DNA of 64,000 bases from positions 62,001 through 126,000 of the forward strand of contig CACKNV010000001.1 in assembly GCA_902601705.1 (NCBI GenBank), in the 5' to 3' direction. The number at the start of each line of letters is the position of its first letter. The stretch's first letter is position 1. Source of the stretch: an uncultured Pelagibacteraceae bacterium (GTDB lineage: Bacteria > Pseudomonadota > Alphaproteobacteria > Pelagibacterales > Pelagibacteraceae). Below are positions 9,237 to 18,273 of the stretch, one piece after another. A program made the translations under genes and the position numbers. A model generated the notes under the pieces. The model saw nothing but the letters and a program-made list of their open reading frames with translations. It did no database searches and was not told the DNA's origin.

Positions 9237-11339
9237 ATGACTGATTTTTTAGAATTACTTTACTTAATAGCCTTTATTGGAGTTTTAGCCGTAGCTTATA
9301 GTTATTTATTATCTGGTCAAATTATTTCGTCAAGTGCCGGAAATTCAAGGATGCAAGAAATTGCTGAAGCTATTCAGATAGGTGCAAAGGCTTATTTAAA
9401 TAGACAATATAAGACTATTGCAATTGTAGGAATTTTAGTGCTTGCAATTGTAACCTATTTTTTTAGTTTTCTTGTAGGTATCGGATACTTTATTGGTGCT
9501 TTTTTATCTGGTGTTGCTGGTTATGTTGGAATGCTTATATCGGTAAAAGCTAATGTTCGTACAGCTGAAGCAGCAAGACAAAGTTTACAATCAGGTTTAA
9601 CTATTGCTTTTAAATCTGGAGCAATAACAGGATTATTAGTTGCAGGTCTGGCTTTATTAGCTATTACTTTTTATTATATAATTTTAATCAATTTAAATGT
9701 TGATAATAGAGAGATCATTAATGCTTTAGTGGCTCTTGGTTTCGGCGCATCTCTAATTTCTATTTTTGCGAGACTTGGTGGAGGTATTTTTACGAAAGGT
9801 GCTGATGTAGGTGCTGACTTAGTAGGAAAAGTTGAAGCAGGTATACCGGAAGATGATCCAAGAAATCCAGCGGTTATAGCAGATAATGTAGGAGATAACG
9901 TCGGTGATTGCGCTGGCATGGCAGCAGACTTGTTTGAAACCTACGCCGTGACAATTGTTGCAACAATGGTTTTATCCTCTATTTTCTTTCCATCAGATTA
10001 TAATTTGATGATTTATCCATTAGCCATTGGCGGTGCATGTATCATAACATCAATTATTGGGACATGGTTTGTTAAACTCGGGAGAAATAAAAATATAATG
10101 GGAGCATTGTATAAAGGTTTTATTGTTACAGCTATTACATCTCTTTTAATTTTGTATCCTGTGACAGACTCAATTGTAGGTCTTAAAGAAACATATTCAA
10201 ATAGTGGAAAAACTTTTAATGGAATGGATTTGTATATTTGTGGAGTAGTCGGATTTATTATTACAGGTTTATTAATATGGATTACAGAATATTACACTGG
10301 TACGAATTATAGACCGGTAAAAAGCGTTGCACAGTCTTCAACGACTGGTCATGGAACAAATGTAATTCAAGGGCTGGCAATTTCAATGGAAGCCACGGCA
10401 ATCCCAGCTTTAATTATTGTTGCTGGTATATTATACACAAATGAACTTGCTGGTTTGTATGGTATAGCAATTGCAGTGACAGCAATGTTAGCGTTAACAG
10501 GCATGGTTGTTGCCTTAGATGCTTATGGACCAGTAACTGATAATGCTGGAGGTATAGCAGAAATGTCAAAACTTCCAAAGAATGTGAGAAAAACAACTGA
10601 CGCTTTAGATGCAGTAGGTAACACCACAAAAGCTGTAACTAAAGGATATGCTATCGGCTCTGCTGGATTAGGCGCTTTAGTTTTATTTGCAGCATATACA
10701 GAAGATATAAAATATTTTTCAACAGTAAAAGATTCAGCTTTAGAGGGTGTAAAAGTAACTTTTGATTTATCGAATCCTTTTGTTGTAGCAGGTTTATTAA
10801 TTGGTGGAATGTTGCCTTATTTATTTGGGTCAATGGGCATGCAAGCTGTAGGAAGAGCAGGTGGAGCAGTTGTAATTGAAGTAAGAAGACAATTCAAAAA
10901 AATTCCTGGAATAATGAAAGGAAAAAGAAAACCTGATTATGGTAGATTAGTAGATTTACTAACTAAAGCAGCGATTAAAGAAATGATAATTCCGTCACTA
11001 TTACCAGTATTGTCGCCAGTAATTCTTTACTTTGTTATATTTCAAATTGGCGGCATGGAAGCTGCCTTATCATCTTTAGGAGCAATGTTACTAGGGGTAA
11101 TTATAACTGGATTATTTGTTGCTGTGTCTATGACCGCTGGTGGTGGCGCATGGGATAATGCTAAAAAATATATAGAAGATGGAAATTTTGGTGGAAAAGG
11201 TTCTGAAGCACACAAATCTGCTGTAACAGGAGATACAGTTGGCGATCCTTACAAAGATACCGCAGGACCGGCTGTAAACCCTATGATTAAAATTACAAAT
11301 ATTGTAGCTTTATTACTATTGGCTGTAATCGCACATTAA
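9237..11339 (+). CDS. hppA: Membrane-bound proton-translocating pyrophosphatase
   Basis: Integral membrane pump coupling pyrophosphate hydrolysis to proton export. The 700-residue protein has about 15-16 membrane segments and the pyrophosphate-binding motifs [19 protein letters not shown] and, near the C-terminus, [18 protein letters not shown]. The segment [15 protein letters not shown] carries lysine where potassium-dependent enzymes have alanine, pointing to the potassium-independent proton-pumping class. The start ATG at 9237 follows a 70-base AT-rich spacer. It is convergent with bamE, two bases apart. Confidence 0.95.
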   Translation: MTDFLELLYLIAFIGVLAVAYSYLLSGQIISSSAGNSRMQEIAEAIQIGAKAYLNRQYKTIAIVGILVLAIVTYFFSFLVGIGYFIGAFLSGVAGYVGMLISVKANVRTAEAARQSLQSGLTIAFKSGAITGLLVAGLALLAITFYYIILINLNVDNREIINALVALGFGASLISIFARLGGGIFTKGADVGADLVGKVEAGIPEDDPRNPAVIADNVGDNVGDCAGMAADLFETYAVTIVATMVLSSIFFPSDYNLMIYPLAIGGACIITSIIGTWFVKLGRNKNIMGALYKGFIVTAITSLLILYPVTDSIVGLKETYSNSGKTFNGMDLYICGVVGFIITGLLIWITEYYTGTNYRPVKSVAQSSTTGHGTNVIQGLAISMEATAIPALIIVAGILYTNELAGLYGIAIAVTAMLALTGMVVALDAYGPVTDNAGGIAEMSKLPKNVRKTTDALDAVGNTTKAVTKGYAIGSAGLGALVLFAAYTEDIKYFSTVKDSALEGVKVTFDLSNPFVVAGLLIGGMLPYLFGSMGMQAVGRAGGAVVIEVRRQFKKIPGIMKGKRKPDYGRLVDLLTKAAIKEMIIPSLLPVLSPVILYFVIFQIGGMEAALSSLGAMLLGVIITGLFVAVSMTAGGGAWDNAKKYIEDGNFGGKGSEAHKSAVTGDTVGDPYKDTAGPAVNPMIKITNIVALLLLAVIAH

Positions 11340-11341
11340 AT

Positions 11342-11806
11342 TTATTTATTTCTATACATTTTTGATTTTATACTATTAAGAAATTTCTCAACAAAACTTT
11401 TTTTTGCTAAATCGTTTTCTGTTATCTCATTTGAAAAAGATAATTTATTTAGATCCTCTTTATCAAGGAATTTTTTTTCTTTTAAAATCCCAAATTTATT
11501 AAAAGTCAAAACTAAAACGTTATTAGTGGTTAATACATTTTTTCCTAATTTATGAAATTTTCCTCTAGAAAATACACGCTCAATATAAATCCAGTTCAAT
11601 TCATTATTTATACCTTTTGAGTGAGGTTGGCCGACAATATTAATAACATCATTTGTATTAGAATAATTGATTATTAATTTTTTGGCTCTATTTTCCAAAT
11701 ACGCAATACCGTGTTTATTTTTTGCTTCTTTTAATTGACATGCTTGCAATAAAATTAATATAAGAAATAAGAGGTTTATAAAAATATGTTTAGTTTTAAA
11801 AATCAT
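11342..11806 (-). CDS. bamE: Outer membrane assembly lipoprotein BamE (SmpA/OmlA family)
   Basis: Small lipoprotein subunit of the BAM machine that inserts beta-barrel proteins into the outer membrane. The N-terminus is a lipoprotein signal peptide with lipobox LLQAC (Cys23). The SmpA/OmlA core includes INIVGQPHSKG and LNWIYIERVFSRGKF, and 154 residues is typical. Its first 21 bases overlap, on the opposite strand, the annotated start of the gene at 11786, so its promoter would lie inside that neighbour. The same pairing of bamE with a ubiquinol-cytochrome c chaperone is common in alphaproteobacteria. Confidence 0.85.
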   Translation of the reverse strand: MIFKTKHIFINLLFLILILLQACQLKEAKNKHGIAYLENRAKKLIINYSNTNDVINIVGQPHSKGINNELNWIYIERVFSRGKFHKLGKNVLTTNNVLVLTFNKFGILKEKKFLDKEDLNKLSFSNEITENDLAKKSFVEKFLNSIKSKMYRNK

Positions 11807-12286
11807 AGTTACAATTTGTATAATACACTTTTAGTTTTATCTAGAAACTCTTTTTTTTATAAAACAGTCGGGTTAAAAGATTCTTTTGAAACTAGAATTT
11901 ATCTTATGTTTATCCATTTCTCAATTTTAATGATTATATTTAAAAAAAAAGGATCAAAACTTGATCAAAAATCATATGATTTTTTTTTTCATAATATTGA
12001 ATATAATCTAAGAGAGTTGGGATTTGGTGATGTGACTGTAAATAAAAAAATGAAAGATTTAAACAAAATCCTTTATGATATTTTATTAAAGATAGATAAC
12101 AAGAAAGACATTAACAATTCGTTCGAACTTAATCAGTCTTTAATAATTAAATATTTTGATGTTTTAAAAGGTAATAATAACTCAAAATATACTAATTTTG
12201 AGAAATATTTTTCTAATTTCTTTAATTTTTGCTTTGAACTATCATTGGATAATATGCTAAAAGAAACAATAAATTTTAAAAATTAA
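11786..12286 (+). CDS. Ubiquinol-cytochrome c chaperone family protein (CBP3/UQCC1-like)
   Basis: 166-residue protein with the family pattern [21 protein letters not shown], then [19 protein letters not shown] followed by [13 protein letters not shown]. Relatives assist cytochrome b biogenesis for the bc1 complex. An ATG at 11786 overlaps the divergent bamE start by 21 bases, with a GAGG 11 bases upstream; a TTG at 11816 would remove the overlap and still include the conserved core. It is followed directly by rpmF and plsX. The DUF177/YceD gene often found here is absent. Confidence 0.8.
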   Translation: MFSFKNHSYNLYNTLLVLSRNSFFYKTVGLKDSFETRIYLMFIHFSILMIIFKKKGSKLDQKSYDFFFHNIEYNLRELGFGDVTVNKKMKDLNKILYDILLKIDNKKDINNSFELNQSLIIKYFDVLKGNNNSKYTNFEKYFSNFFNFCFELSLDNMLKETINFKN

Positions 12287-12288
12287 TC

Positions 12289-12462
12289 ATGGCAGTTCCT
12301 AAAAGAAAAACTTCAATTTCACGTAAAAAGATGAGAAGATCTCATCACAAATTGACTGCAATTAATATCGTTGAAGATAAAAAAAGTGGTGAATATAAAC
12401 TTTCACATCATATTGATTTAAAATCTGGTTATTATAACGGTAAAAAAATTTTAGACATTTAA
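12289..12462 (+). CDS. rpmF: 50S ribosomal protein L32
   Basis: Small ORF of 57 residues starting [20 protein letters not shown], the unmistakable L32 N-terminus, and ending [12 protein letters not shown]. It contains no cysteines, so it is the zinc-free form. It sits two bases after the chaperone gene and ten bases before plsX, the conserved rpmF-plsX pairing. Confidence 0.97.
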   Translation: MAVPKRKTSISRKKMRRSHHKLTAINIVEDKKSGEYKLSHHIDLKSGYYNGKKILDI

Positions 12463-12472
12463 ATTCGAAATC

Positions 12473-13507
12473 ATGAAAAAAAAAATTTCTATTGCAATAG
12501 ATGCAATGGGCGGTGACAATTCACCAAATAAAATAATAGAGGGTATTAAATTTTTCCTAGACGAAAACAAATCTAAAAATGATTTTGTCATTAATTTATT
12601 TGGTAAAGAAGAAATTCTGAAACAAAAAATTGAAAAAATTAATATGGCGTCTGATTTAATAAAAATTTACGACTCTAAATCTATTGTTTCTGATGATGAA
12701 AAACCATTAACTGCTGTAAAAAATGCAAAGAATACTAGCATGTGGAATTGTATTCAACATCAATTAGATGGTAAATCTGATATAAGTTTATCGGCTGGAA
12801 ATACGGGAGTTCTGCTAGTAATTTCAAGAATGATTTTAAAAATGATGAATGAAGTTAGTAAACCAGCTTTAGCAGGTTTATGGCCAAACCAAAATGGCAT
12901 GAATGTTGTTCTCGATTTAGGTGCAAACATTGAGTGTAATGATCAAAATCTTGTAGACTTTGCCGAATTGGGTTCAGCTTTATTCAAGTCTTTATTTCCA
13001 AACGAAAAACCAAAAGTATCACTATTAAATGTAGGATCTGAAGAAATGAAAGGAACAGAAACGTTAAAAACAGCTTCTAAGAGATTACGAGAGTTATCTA
13101 GTGAAGATAACTTTATTTACAAAGGATATATCGAAGGAAATAATATTATGAGCGGGGACTCAAACGTAATTATCACAGATGGATTTACGGGAAATGTTGC
13201 TTTAAAAACAGCAGAGGGGACGGCTAAGTTTATAACAAAAAATTTAAAAAAATCACTTACAGAAAACTTTATTTCAAGGATATCAATTATATTTTCCTAC
13301 TTTTCACTTAAAAAATTTAAAGACAAATTAGATCCGAGAAAATATAATGGTGCAATATTCTTAGGATTAAATGGTCCTGTTGTAAAAAGTCATGGAGGAA
13401 TTGACTCAATTGGTTTTTATCATTCAATAGACCTATGTTATAAAATAATAAAAGGTGATTTGATGTCAGAGATAAAAAAAAATTTAAGACATTCAAAAAG
13501 TGTTTAA
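12473..13507 (+). CDS. plsX: Phosphate acyltransferase PlsX
   Basis: Makes acyl-phosphate from acyl-ACP, the first step of the PlsX/PlsY phospholipid route. The 344-residue protein begins KKISIAIDAMGGDNSPNKII and contains SLSAGNTGVLLVISRMIL and ITDGFTGNVALKTAEG, the family's core motifs. fabH, which usually follows plsX, is missing: the next gene is ihfA, overlapping by eight bases. Confidence 0.96.
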   Translation: MKKKISIAIDAMGGDNSPNKIIEGIKFFLDENKSKNDFVINLFGKEEILKQKIEKINMASDLIKIYDSKSIVSDDEKPLTAVKNAKNTSMWNCIQHQLDGKSDISLSAGNTGVLLVISRMILKMMNEVSKPALAGLWPNQNGMNVVLDLGANIECNDQNLVDFAELGSALFKSLFPNEKPKVSLLNVGSEEMKGTETLKTASKRLRELSSEDNFIYKGYIEGNNIMSGDSNVIITDGFTGNVALKTAEGTAKFITKNLKKSLTENFISRISIIFSYFSLKKFKDKLDPRKYNGAIFLGLNGPVVKSHGGIDSIGFYHSIDLCYKIIKGDLMSEIKKNLRHSKSV

Positions 13508-13796
13508 AAAAAACTTTAAAAAAATTGATATAGTAAATAGCTTAAGTAAAAAAACAGGCTTTTCAGTAAACTTATCTAAAAAAATTGTAGATGATTTCAT
13601 TAGTATTTTAATTTTTAATATTAAAACAGGAAATTTAAATTTAAAAAATCTAGGATCTTTTAAGATTATAAATAAAAATAAAAGAATGGGAAGAAATCCG
13701 AAAACAAAAAAAGAATTTATAATAGACTCAAGAAAAACGATTTCATTTAAACTTTCAAAACAAATATTAGAAAAGGTAAATAAAATATATGAATAA
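13500..13796 (+). CDS. ihfA: Integration host factor alpha-subunit-like / HU-family DNA-bending protein
   Basis: 98-residue HU/IHF fold protein. The DNA-binding arm is visible as MGRNPKTKKEFIIDSRKTISF, preceded by LKNLGSFKIINKNK. It starts with GTG at 13500 inside the plsX tail and overlaps the MerR-type gene by eight bases. The position between plsX and a MerR regulator is the standard alphaproteobacterial ihfA locus, which supports the alpha-subunit assignment; sequence alone does not separate IHF from HU strongly. Confidence 0.8.
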   Translation: MFKKNFKKIDIVNSLSKKTGFSVNLSKKIVDDFISILIFNIKTGNLNLKNLGSFKIINKNKRMGRNPKTKKEFIIDSRKTISFKLSKQILEKVNKIYE

Positions 13797-14169
13797 ATTA
13801 AAGAGCATTTCAGAAGTCTCAAAGATTTTAGAATTGTCTGATCCAAAAACAAACAAACCACTTAATCATACATTAAGGTATTGGGAAAAAGAATTTAAGA
13901 TTATACAACCAAAAAAGATTAATAATCGTCGATATTATTCTTCAGATCAAGTTGAAATAATTAAGATGATTAAGTTTTTATTAAAAAATAAAGGTTTAAC
14001 CATTTCTGGAGTAAAAAAAATCTTAAATTATGGTGTAAATAAACTTGACGCTTATGACTCACATAGTTTAAAAGCTGAGTATTATAAAAAAAATCTTAAA
14101 GTTAAGAGTAAGTTATTACTTGAAAAAATAAACAACATAAAAAAGTATGGCAAAAAAAACTCATCTTAA
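13789..14169 (+). CDS. MerR-family transcriptional regulator
   Basis: 126-residue protein with an N-terminal MerR winged helix-turn-helix: SEVSKILELSD, then HTLRYWEKEFKIIQPKK and NNRRYYSSDQVEIIKMIKFL. The C-terminal third is a lysine-rich dimerisation helix with no recognised ligand domain or cysteine cluster. The pairing with ihfA is conserved in alphaproteobacteria, where its target is generally not known. It overlaps rpmG by 23 bases. Confidence 0.82.
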   Translation: MNKLKSISEVSKILELSDPKTNKPLNHTLRYWEKEFKIIQPKKINNRRYYSSDQVEIIKMIKFLLKNKGLTISGVKKILNYGVNKLDAYDSHSLKAEYYKKNLKVKSKLLLEKINNIKKYGKKNSS

Positions 14170-14338
14170 AGTTCGAATGGTTCCTGAAAGTAATCCGGAT
14201 AGTAAATTTATCTATTATGCAAAAAAACCTACTAAAGGTGAAAAAGCTAAAGAAAAACTTAAATTAAAGAAATATAATCCAAATACACGTAAACACGAAT
14301 TCTTTGTAGAAAAAAAACTACCTCCTCATAGTAAATAA
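14147..14338 (+). CDS. rpmG: 50S ribosomal protein L33
   Basis: 63-residue basic protein beginning MAKKTHLKVRMVPESNPDS, with the L33 core FIYYAKKPT and LKLKKYNPNTRKHEFFVEKK. It contains no cysteines, so it is the C-minus, zinc-independent form. The gene begins inside the MerR reading frame and abuts the convergent chorismate mutase gene with no spacer. Confidence 0.88.
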   Translation: MAKKTHLKVRMVPESNPDSKFIYYAKKPTKGEKAKEKLKLKKYNPNTRKHEFFVEKKLPPHSK

Positions 14339-14620
14339 TTATTTTTTATTAAAATTTCTAAACTCATAATCTATAAAAGCACTTATCATCGATTTCCATA
14401 TTTTCTTGGTAATCAATGGATCTATTTTTTTTCTTTTCGATTTTTTTGATATATTCTTAAGAATTATTAATATTCTTTTTCTATCAACAATATCTTTTTT
14501 GAATTTTTTATTTTGAATTACTTTATCAACTAGTTTGGTTCTTTTTTTAATTATTTCTAAAAGGCTATTATCTAATTTATCTAATTCTTTCCTAATTTTA
14601 AGTATGTTTTTATTTACCAT
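14339..14620 (-). CDS. Chorismate mutase, AroQ type
   Basis: Short all-helical enzyme of 93 residues that turns chorismate into prephenate for phenylalanine and tyrosine synthesis. It shows the AroQ pattern IRKELDKLDNSLLEIIKKRT, then a lysine in helix 2 and DRKRI, giving the expected Arg, Arg, Lys, Asp and Arg ligands of the active site. The terminal glutamine of the E. coli enzyme appears to be replaced by glutamate (DYEFRNF). It stands alone, divergent from ctaA over a very AT-rich 51-base spacer. Confidence 0.78.
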   Translation of the reverse strand: MVNKNILKIRKELDKLDNSLLEIIKKRTKLVDKVIQNKKFKKDIVDRKRILIILKNISKKSKRKKIDPLITKKIWKSMISAFIDYEFRNFNKK

Positions 14621-14671
14621 AGCGACAATATAAAAATTTAAGAATATATAAATAAATATATATTATATAAT

Positions 14672-15697
14672 ATGTTCGCAAACGAGAAAAAAATAGACAA
14701 ATTATTTTTTTATTGGTTGGTTTCATCTTTAATATTAGTGTTTTTTATAATTATAGTTGGTGGGTTAACTAGATTAACAAATTCAGGTCTTTCAATTACA
14801 GAGTGGGAACTATTAAAAGGAATTTTTCCACCTTTTGATGATGCAAAATGGAATAAATATTTTAACGAATATAAGAAAATTCCACAATATAAATTATTAA
14901 ATTTCAACATGAGTTTAGCCGAATTCAAAATTATATTTTACTGGGAATACTTACACAGAATTATCGCTAGGATTATTGGTTTATTTTTTTTTCTACCTCT
15001 TATTTATTTTTATTTTTCTAAAAAAATTGATTTAAAATATATAAAAATATGTTGTCTAATTTTTTTACTTATTGTTTTTCAAGGTGTAATAGGTTGGTAT
15101 ATGGTAAGAAGTGGTTTAGTTAATAATATAACAGTTAGTCATTATAGATTATCAATTCATTTATCTACAGCAATTATAATAATATCGTCAATTTTTTGGT
15201 TGTTAAAAAATTTTGTCTCAAAAGAAAACAAAATATTTTTTTCACTTTCAAAACATAATTTACCCTTTTTGATTTTAATCTTTCTTATTTTTTTTCAAAT
15301 AATATTTGGAGCATTTGTATCAGGGCTTGATGCAGGAAGAATTTATCAAACATGGCCATTAATGGGTGAGAGTTTATTTCCCAATGATATAGTAACAATA
15401 AATATAGTAAAATTACTTGAATTTGATAATCACTCTTTAGTTCAATTTTATCATAGAAATCTTGCCTATATTATAGTTTTGTACGTTTTATATCTTGCAA
15501 TTATAATCTATAAAATGAAAATTGTATTATTGTATAAATCTATAAATATTTTAATATTTTTTTTATTTTTTCAAGCTTTGTTAGGTATTTTTACTTTAAT
15601 AAGTAATCTTAATATTTATTTAGCATCCGCACACCAAATCACAAGTGTGTTGTTAATTTTAAGCGCTTTAAATCTATATTATTTAAGAGTTAAATAA
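14672..15697 (+). CDS. ctaA: Heme A synthase (CtaA/Cox15)
   Basis: Oxidises the heme O methyl group to make heme A for aa3-type cytochrome oxidase. The 341-residue protein has eight predicted membrane helices in two pseudo-repeats, with the heme-ligand histidines in YWEYLHRIIARIIG, TVSHYRLSIHLSTA, QFYHRNLAY and SAHQITSVLL. The N-terminal GGLTRLTNSGLSITEWELLKG is diagnostic for the type 2 Cox15 enzymes of alphaproteobacteria and mitochondria. It has its own spacer upstream; rplM follows. Confidence 0.94.
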   Translation: MFANEKKIDKLFFYWLVSSLILVFFIIIVGGLTRLTNSGLSITEWELLKGIFPPFDDAKWNKYFNEYKKIPQYKLLNFNMSLAEFKIIFYWEYLHRIIARIIGLFFFLPLIYFYFSKKIDLKYIKICCLIFLLIVFQGVIGWYMVRSGLVNNITVSHYRLSIHLSTAIIIISSIFWLLKNFVSKENKIFFSLSKHNLPFLILIFLIFFQIIFGAFVSGLDAGRIYQTWPLMGESLFPNDIVTINIVKLLEFDNHSLVQFYHRNLAYIIVLYVLYLAIIIYKMKIVLLYKSINILIFFLFFQALLGIFTLISNLNIYLASAHQITSVLLILSALNLYYLRVK

Positions 15698-15698
15698 A

Positions 15699-15727
15699 TT
15701 GACTTTAATACTCTTTCTTTGTATTTA
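15699..15727 (+). promoter_or_regulatory. Putative sigma-70 promoter of rplM-rpsI
   Basis: TTGACT at 15699-15704 and TATTTA at 15722-15727 are separated by exactly 17 bases. Transcription would begin near 15734, only about six bases before the ATG at 15740, giving an almost leaderless message. No Shine-Dalgarno is visible there, which is consistent. This is a prediction from spacing and match only. Confidence 0.45.
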
Positions 15728-15739
15728 TCGCCCATTATT

Positions 15740-16201
15740 ATGACACCTTTTATAAAAAAAAAAGAAATTAAAAAAGACTGGTATATTATTAACGCTCAAG
15801 ATGCAGCTGTAGGAAGACTTGCGGCATATATATCAAAAGTCTTGAGAGGAAAAAATAAAGCTACATACAACCCTCATATGGACAATGGTGATTTTGTTAT
15901 TGTAACAAATATTGATAAAATTAAATTTACTGGTAAGAAATTTTTAAAAAAAAAATATTATAGACACACTGGTCATCCAGGTGGAATTAAACAGTCTAGT
16001 CCATTATTATTAAAAGAAAAAAATAAAACAGAACAAATTCTTAAATTAGCGGTCAAAAGAATGTTACCTGGAGGACCGTTAGCAAAAAAACAGTTAACTA
16101 AACTAAAAATTTATAACGGTGAAAAACATCCTCATGAAATGCAAAAACCTAAAGTAATTGACTTTCAAAAACTAAATAAAAGAAATGTAGTTAAATTATA
16201 A
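15740..16201 (+). CDS. rplM: 50S ribosomal protein L13
   Basis: The protein shows WYIINAQDAAVGRLAAYISK, DFVIVTNIDKIKFTGKK and KRMLPGGPLAKKQLTKLKIY, all typical of L13. ATG 15740 is preferred over an in-frame TTG at 15719, because the extra seven residues are not family-like and the best promoter candidate would start transcription after the TTG. The stop shares one base with the rpsI start. Confidence 0.95.
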   Translation: MTPFIKKKEIKKDWYIINAQDAAVGRLAAYISKVLRGKNKATYNPHMDNGDFVIVTNIDKIKFTGKKFLKKKYYRHTGHPGGIKQSSPLLLKEKNKTEQILKLAVKRMLPGGPLAKKQLTKLKIYNGEKHPHEMQKPKVIDFQKLNKRNVVKL

Positions 16202-16641
16202 TGGAAAATACTAATCAAACTTCTTTAAGACCAAAAAAATTAAAGTTAGATTTTAAAGATAGTAAATATGCAACTGGTAGAAGAAAAAGATCGATAGCTA
16301 AAGTATGGGTAAAAAAAGGTTCAGGAAATATACATGTTAATGGTTTAAAAATGAACGAATACTTTAAAAGACCTGTTCATCAAATCATTGTCACAAGACC
16401 TTTAGAAATTTCTGAAGTATCTAAAAGCTATGATGTAAAATGTTCAGTAAAAGGTGGCGGTTTATCGGGTCAAGCAGGAGCTATTATTTTAGGCATATCT
16501 AAAGCCCTTATTTCACATGATGAAAATTTAAAGAAAAATTTAAAAAAAGACAAACTAACCACTAGAGATTCTAGAGTTGTTGAACGTAAAAAATACGGTC
16601 ATAGAAAAGCAAGAAGAAGCTTTCAATTCTCTAAGAGATAA
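16201..16641 (+). CDS. rpsI: 30S ribosomal protein S9
   Basis: 146-residue protein with YATGRRKRSIAKVWVKKGSG, VKGGGLSGQAGAIILGISKAL and the C-terminal RKKYGHRKARRSFQFSKR, whose final SKR reaches the ribosomal P site in S9. It forms the usual L13-S9 pair. A 43-base spacer containing GAGGCGGTGA precedes argC. Confidence 0.97.
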   Translation: MENTNQTSLRPKKLKLDFKDSKYATGRRKRSIAKVWVKKGSGNIHVNGLKMNEYFKRPVHQIIVTRPLEISEVSKSYDVKCSVKGGGLSGQAGAIILGISKALISHDENLKKNLKKDKLTTRDSRVVERKKYGHRKARRSFQFSKR

Positions 16642-16684
16642 TCATTTAAATTTAATTATTATTGAGGCGGTGATATAAGACTAT

Positions 16685-17722
16685 ATGTCTAAGTATAACA
16701 AAATTAATATAGCTGTAATCGGTGCAACAGGATATACGGGTTTAGATCTAATTTTACTTTTATCAAAACATCCTAAAGTAAAAATTAAATATCTTTGTGC
16801 AACTAAAAAATTAGGAAAAAAAATAAGTTTTTTTGATAAAAGAATAAAAAAGAATTTACCAACAATTTCATCAGTGAAAAATGTTAAATGGCAAAATCTT
16901 GATTTAATTTTTTTATCTTTGCCAAACGGTAGAGCACAGGAATTAGTTAAAAAAGTTTTGCCAAAAAATAAGAAACTTAAATTTATTGACCTATCAGCTG
17001 ATTTTAGAATAGAAGATACTAATGTATATAAAAAAAATTATGCAAAAAAACATAAAGCAAAAGACTTAATAAAGAAAAGCATTTATTCTATTCCAGAACT
17101 AAATAAATTTTCAATTAAAGCTTACAAAATAATCGCAAATCCAGGTTGTTACCCTACTTCTATCCAAATTCCTTTGATCCCTTTAATAAATAACAATTTA
17201 ATTAATATAAATGATATTACGATAGACTCAAAATCCGGATATTCAGGTGCAGGTAAAAGTTTAGATAAAAAATTTACACATAAAAATTTATATACTTCTA
17301 CGTTCGCGTATAGCACAAAAAATCATAGACATATTTGTGAAATTGATCAGCAATTTTCTAAACTAACCAACAAAAGGGTGAGTTTTACTTTTAATCCACA
17401 TTTACTTCCTACTTTTAGAGGAATACTAACAACAATATATGTTTATGTAAAAAAAGGCAAATCGGCAAAATCTTTAAGAAATTGTTTAATAAAATTTTAT
17501 AAAAAATCAAATTTTGTAAAAATTCAAAAATTAAACTCTTCTTTAGGATCAGGAAATGTTTTAAATACAAACAATTGTGAAATTTCTGTATGTGAAACAA
17601 GAATGAAAAATAAAGTAATTATATTTTCTGCAATTGATAATTTAGTAAAAGGAGCATCCGGTCAAGCTGTTCAAAATATGAATCTCCTATTTAAATTTCC
17701 AGAGCAATTAGGTCTAAAATGA
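16685..17722 (+). CDS. argC: N-acetyl-gamma-glutamyl-phosphate reductase
   Basis: NADPH-dependent reduction of N-acetylglutamyl phosphate in arginine synthesis. The 345-residue protein has the nucleotide-binding IAVIGATGYTGLDLILLLS and the active-site IANPGCYPTSIQIPL with the catalytic cysteine. The tail KGASGQAVQNMNLLF is also typical. An rpsI-argC neighbourhood is common in alphaproteobacteria. The stop overlaps the next start by four bases (ATGA). Confidence 0.94.
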   Translation: MSKYNKINIAVIGATGYTGLDLILLLSKHPKVKIKYLCATKKLGKKISFFDKRIKKNLPTISSVKNVKWQNLDLIFLSLPNGRAQELVKKVLPKNKKLKFIDLSADFRIEDTNVYKKNYAKKHKAKDLIKKSIYSIPELNKFSIKAYKIIANPGCYPTSIQIPLIPLINNNLININDITIDSKSGYSGAGKSLDKKFTHKNLYTSTFAYSTKNHRHICEIDQQFSKLTNKRVSFTFNPHLLPTFRGILTTIYVYVKKGKSAKSLRNCLIKFYKKSNFVKIQKLNSSLGSGNVLNTNNCEISVCETRMKNKVIIFSAIDNLVKGASGQAVQNMNLLFKFPEQLGLK

Positions 17723-18267
17723 GAATAACTTTAATAATTTTATTATTTTTTTTAATAACAAACTGCACTAAACCAAAAACAGTTTTAATATGTGGAGATC
17801 ATGCTTGTATTAATAACTCTGAAGCAGAACAATATTTTGAGGAAAATTTATCAATTGAGGTGAAAATAATTAATAGAAAATTTAAGAACGATATAGATTT
17901 AGTTGAGCTTAATCTCCAGGAAAATACAAAAGGGGATAGAAAGGTAAATATTTTTTCTAAGAAAAACGATAATAAAAAATTAAAAGAATTATCTAAAAAA
18001 GAAAAAAATGAGATAAAAGAAAAAATAAAAGACAAGAAAATAAATAAAAAAATCGTTAAAAAAATTAAAAAAAATCAAGACTTAACAAAACTCAAAATAA
18101 AAGAGCAAAAGAAAATTAAAATGCAAAAAACTAATGTGAAAAATGAAGGAAAAAATGTTGTCGATGTTTGTACAATTTTAGATAAATGTAGTATTGATGA
18201 AATATCTAAATATTTACTTAACCAAGGGAAAAAAAAAGATTTTCCGGATATTACAAGAAGACAATAA
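17719..18267 (+). CDS. Lysine-rich putative lipoprotein of unknown function
   Basis: Not recognised. The N-terminus is a short lipoprotein signal (MRITLIILLFFLITNC, cysteine 16). CGDHAC follows near residue 25-30, then a long strongly charged lysine/glutamate segment from about 70 to 145 likely to form a coiled coil. The end contains VVDVCTILDKCSIDEISKYLL, a second Cys pair. It overlaps argC by four bases and precedes hom by six, so it may simply ride in that amino-acid operon. An envelope location is inferred from the signal. Confidence 0.6.
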   Translation: MRITLIILLFFLITNCTKPKTVLICGDHACINNSEAEQYFEENLSIEVKIINRKFKNDIDLVELNLQENTKGDRKVNIFSKKNDNKKLKELSKKEKNEIKEKIKDKKINKKIVKKIKKNQDLTKLKIKEQKKIKMQKTNVKNEGKNVVDVCTILDKCSIDEISKYLLNQGKKKDFPDITRRQ

Positions 18268-18273
18268 TTAATT

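Noticed and set aside
9674-10833. Several antisense frames opposite hppA (9674-9919, 10414-10629, 10651-10833)
   Set aside because: They lie wholly within a strongly conserved coding gene, have biased compositions typical of reverse-frame shadows, and show no domain or start signal.
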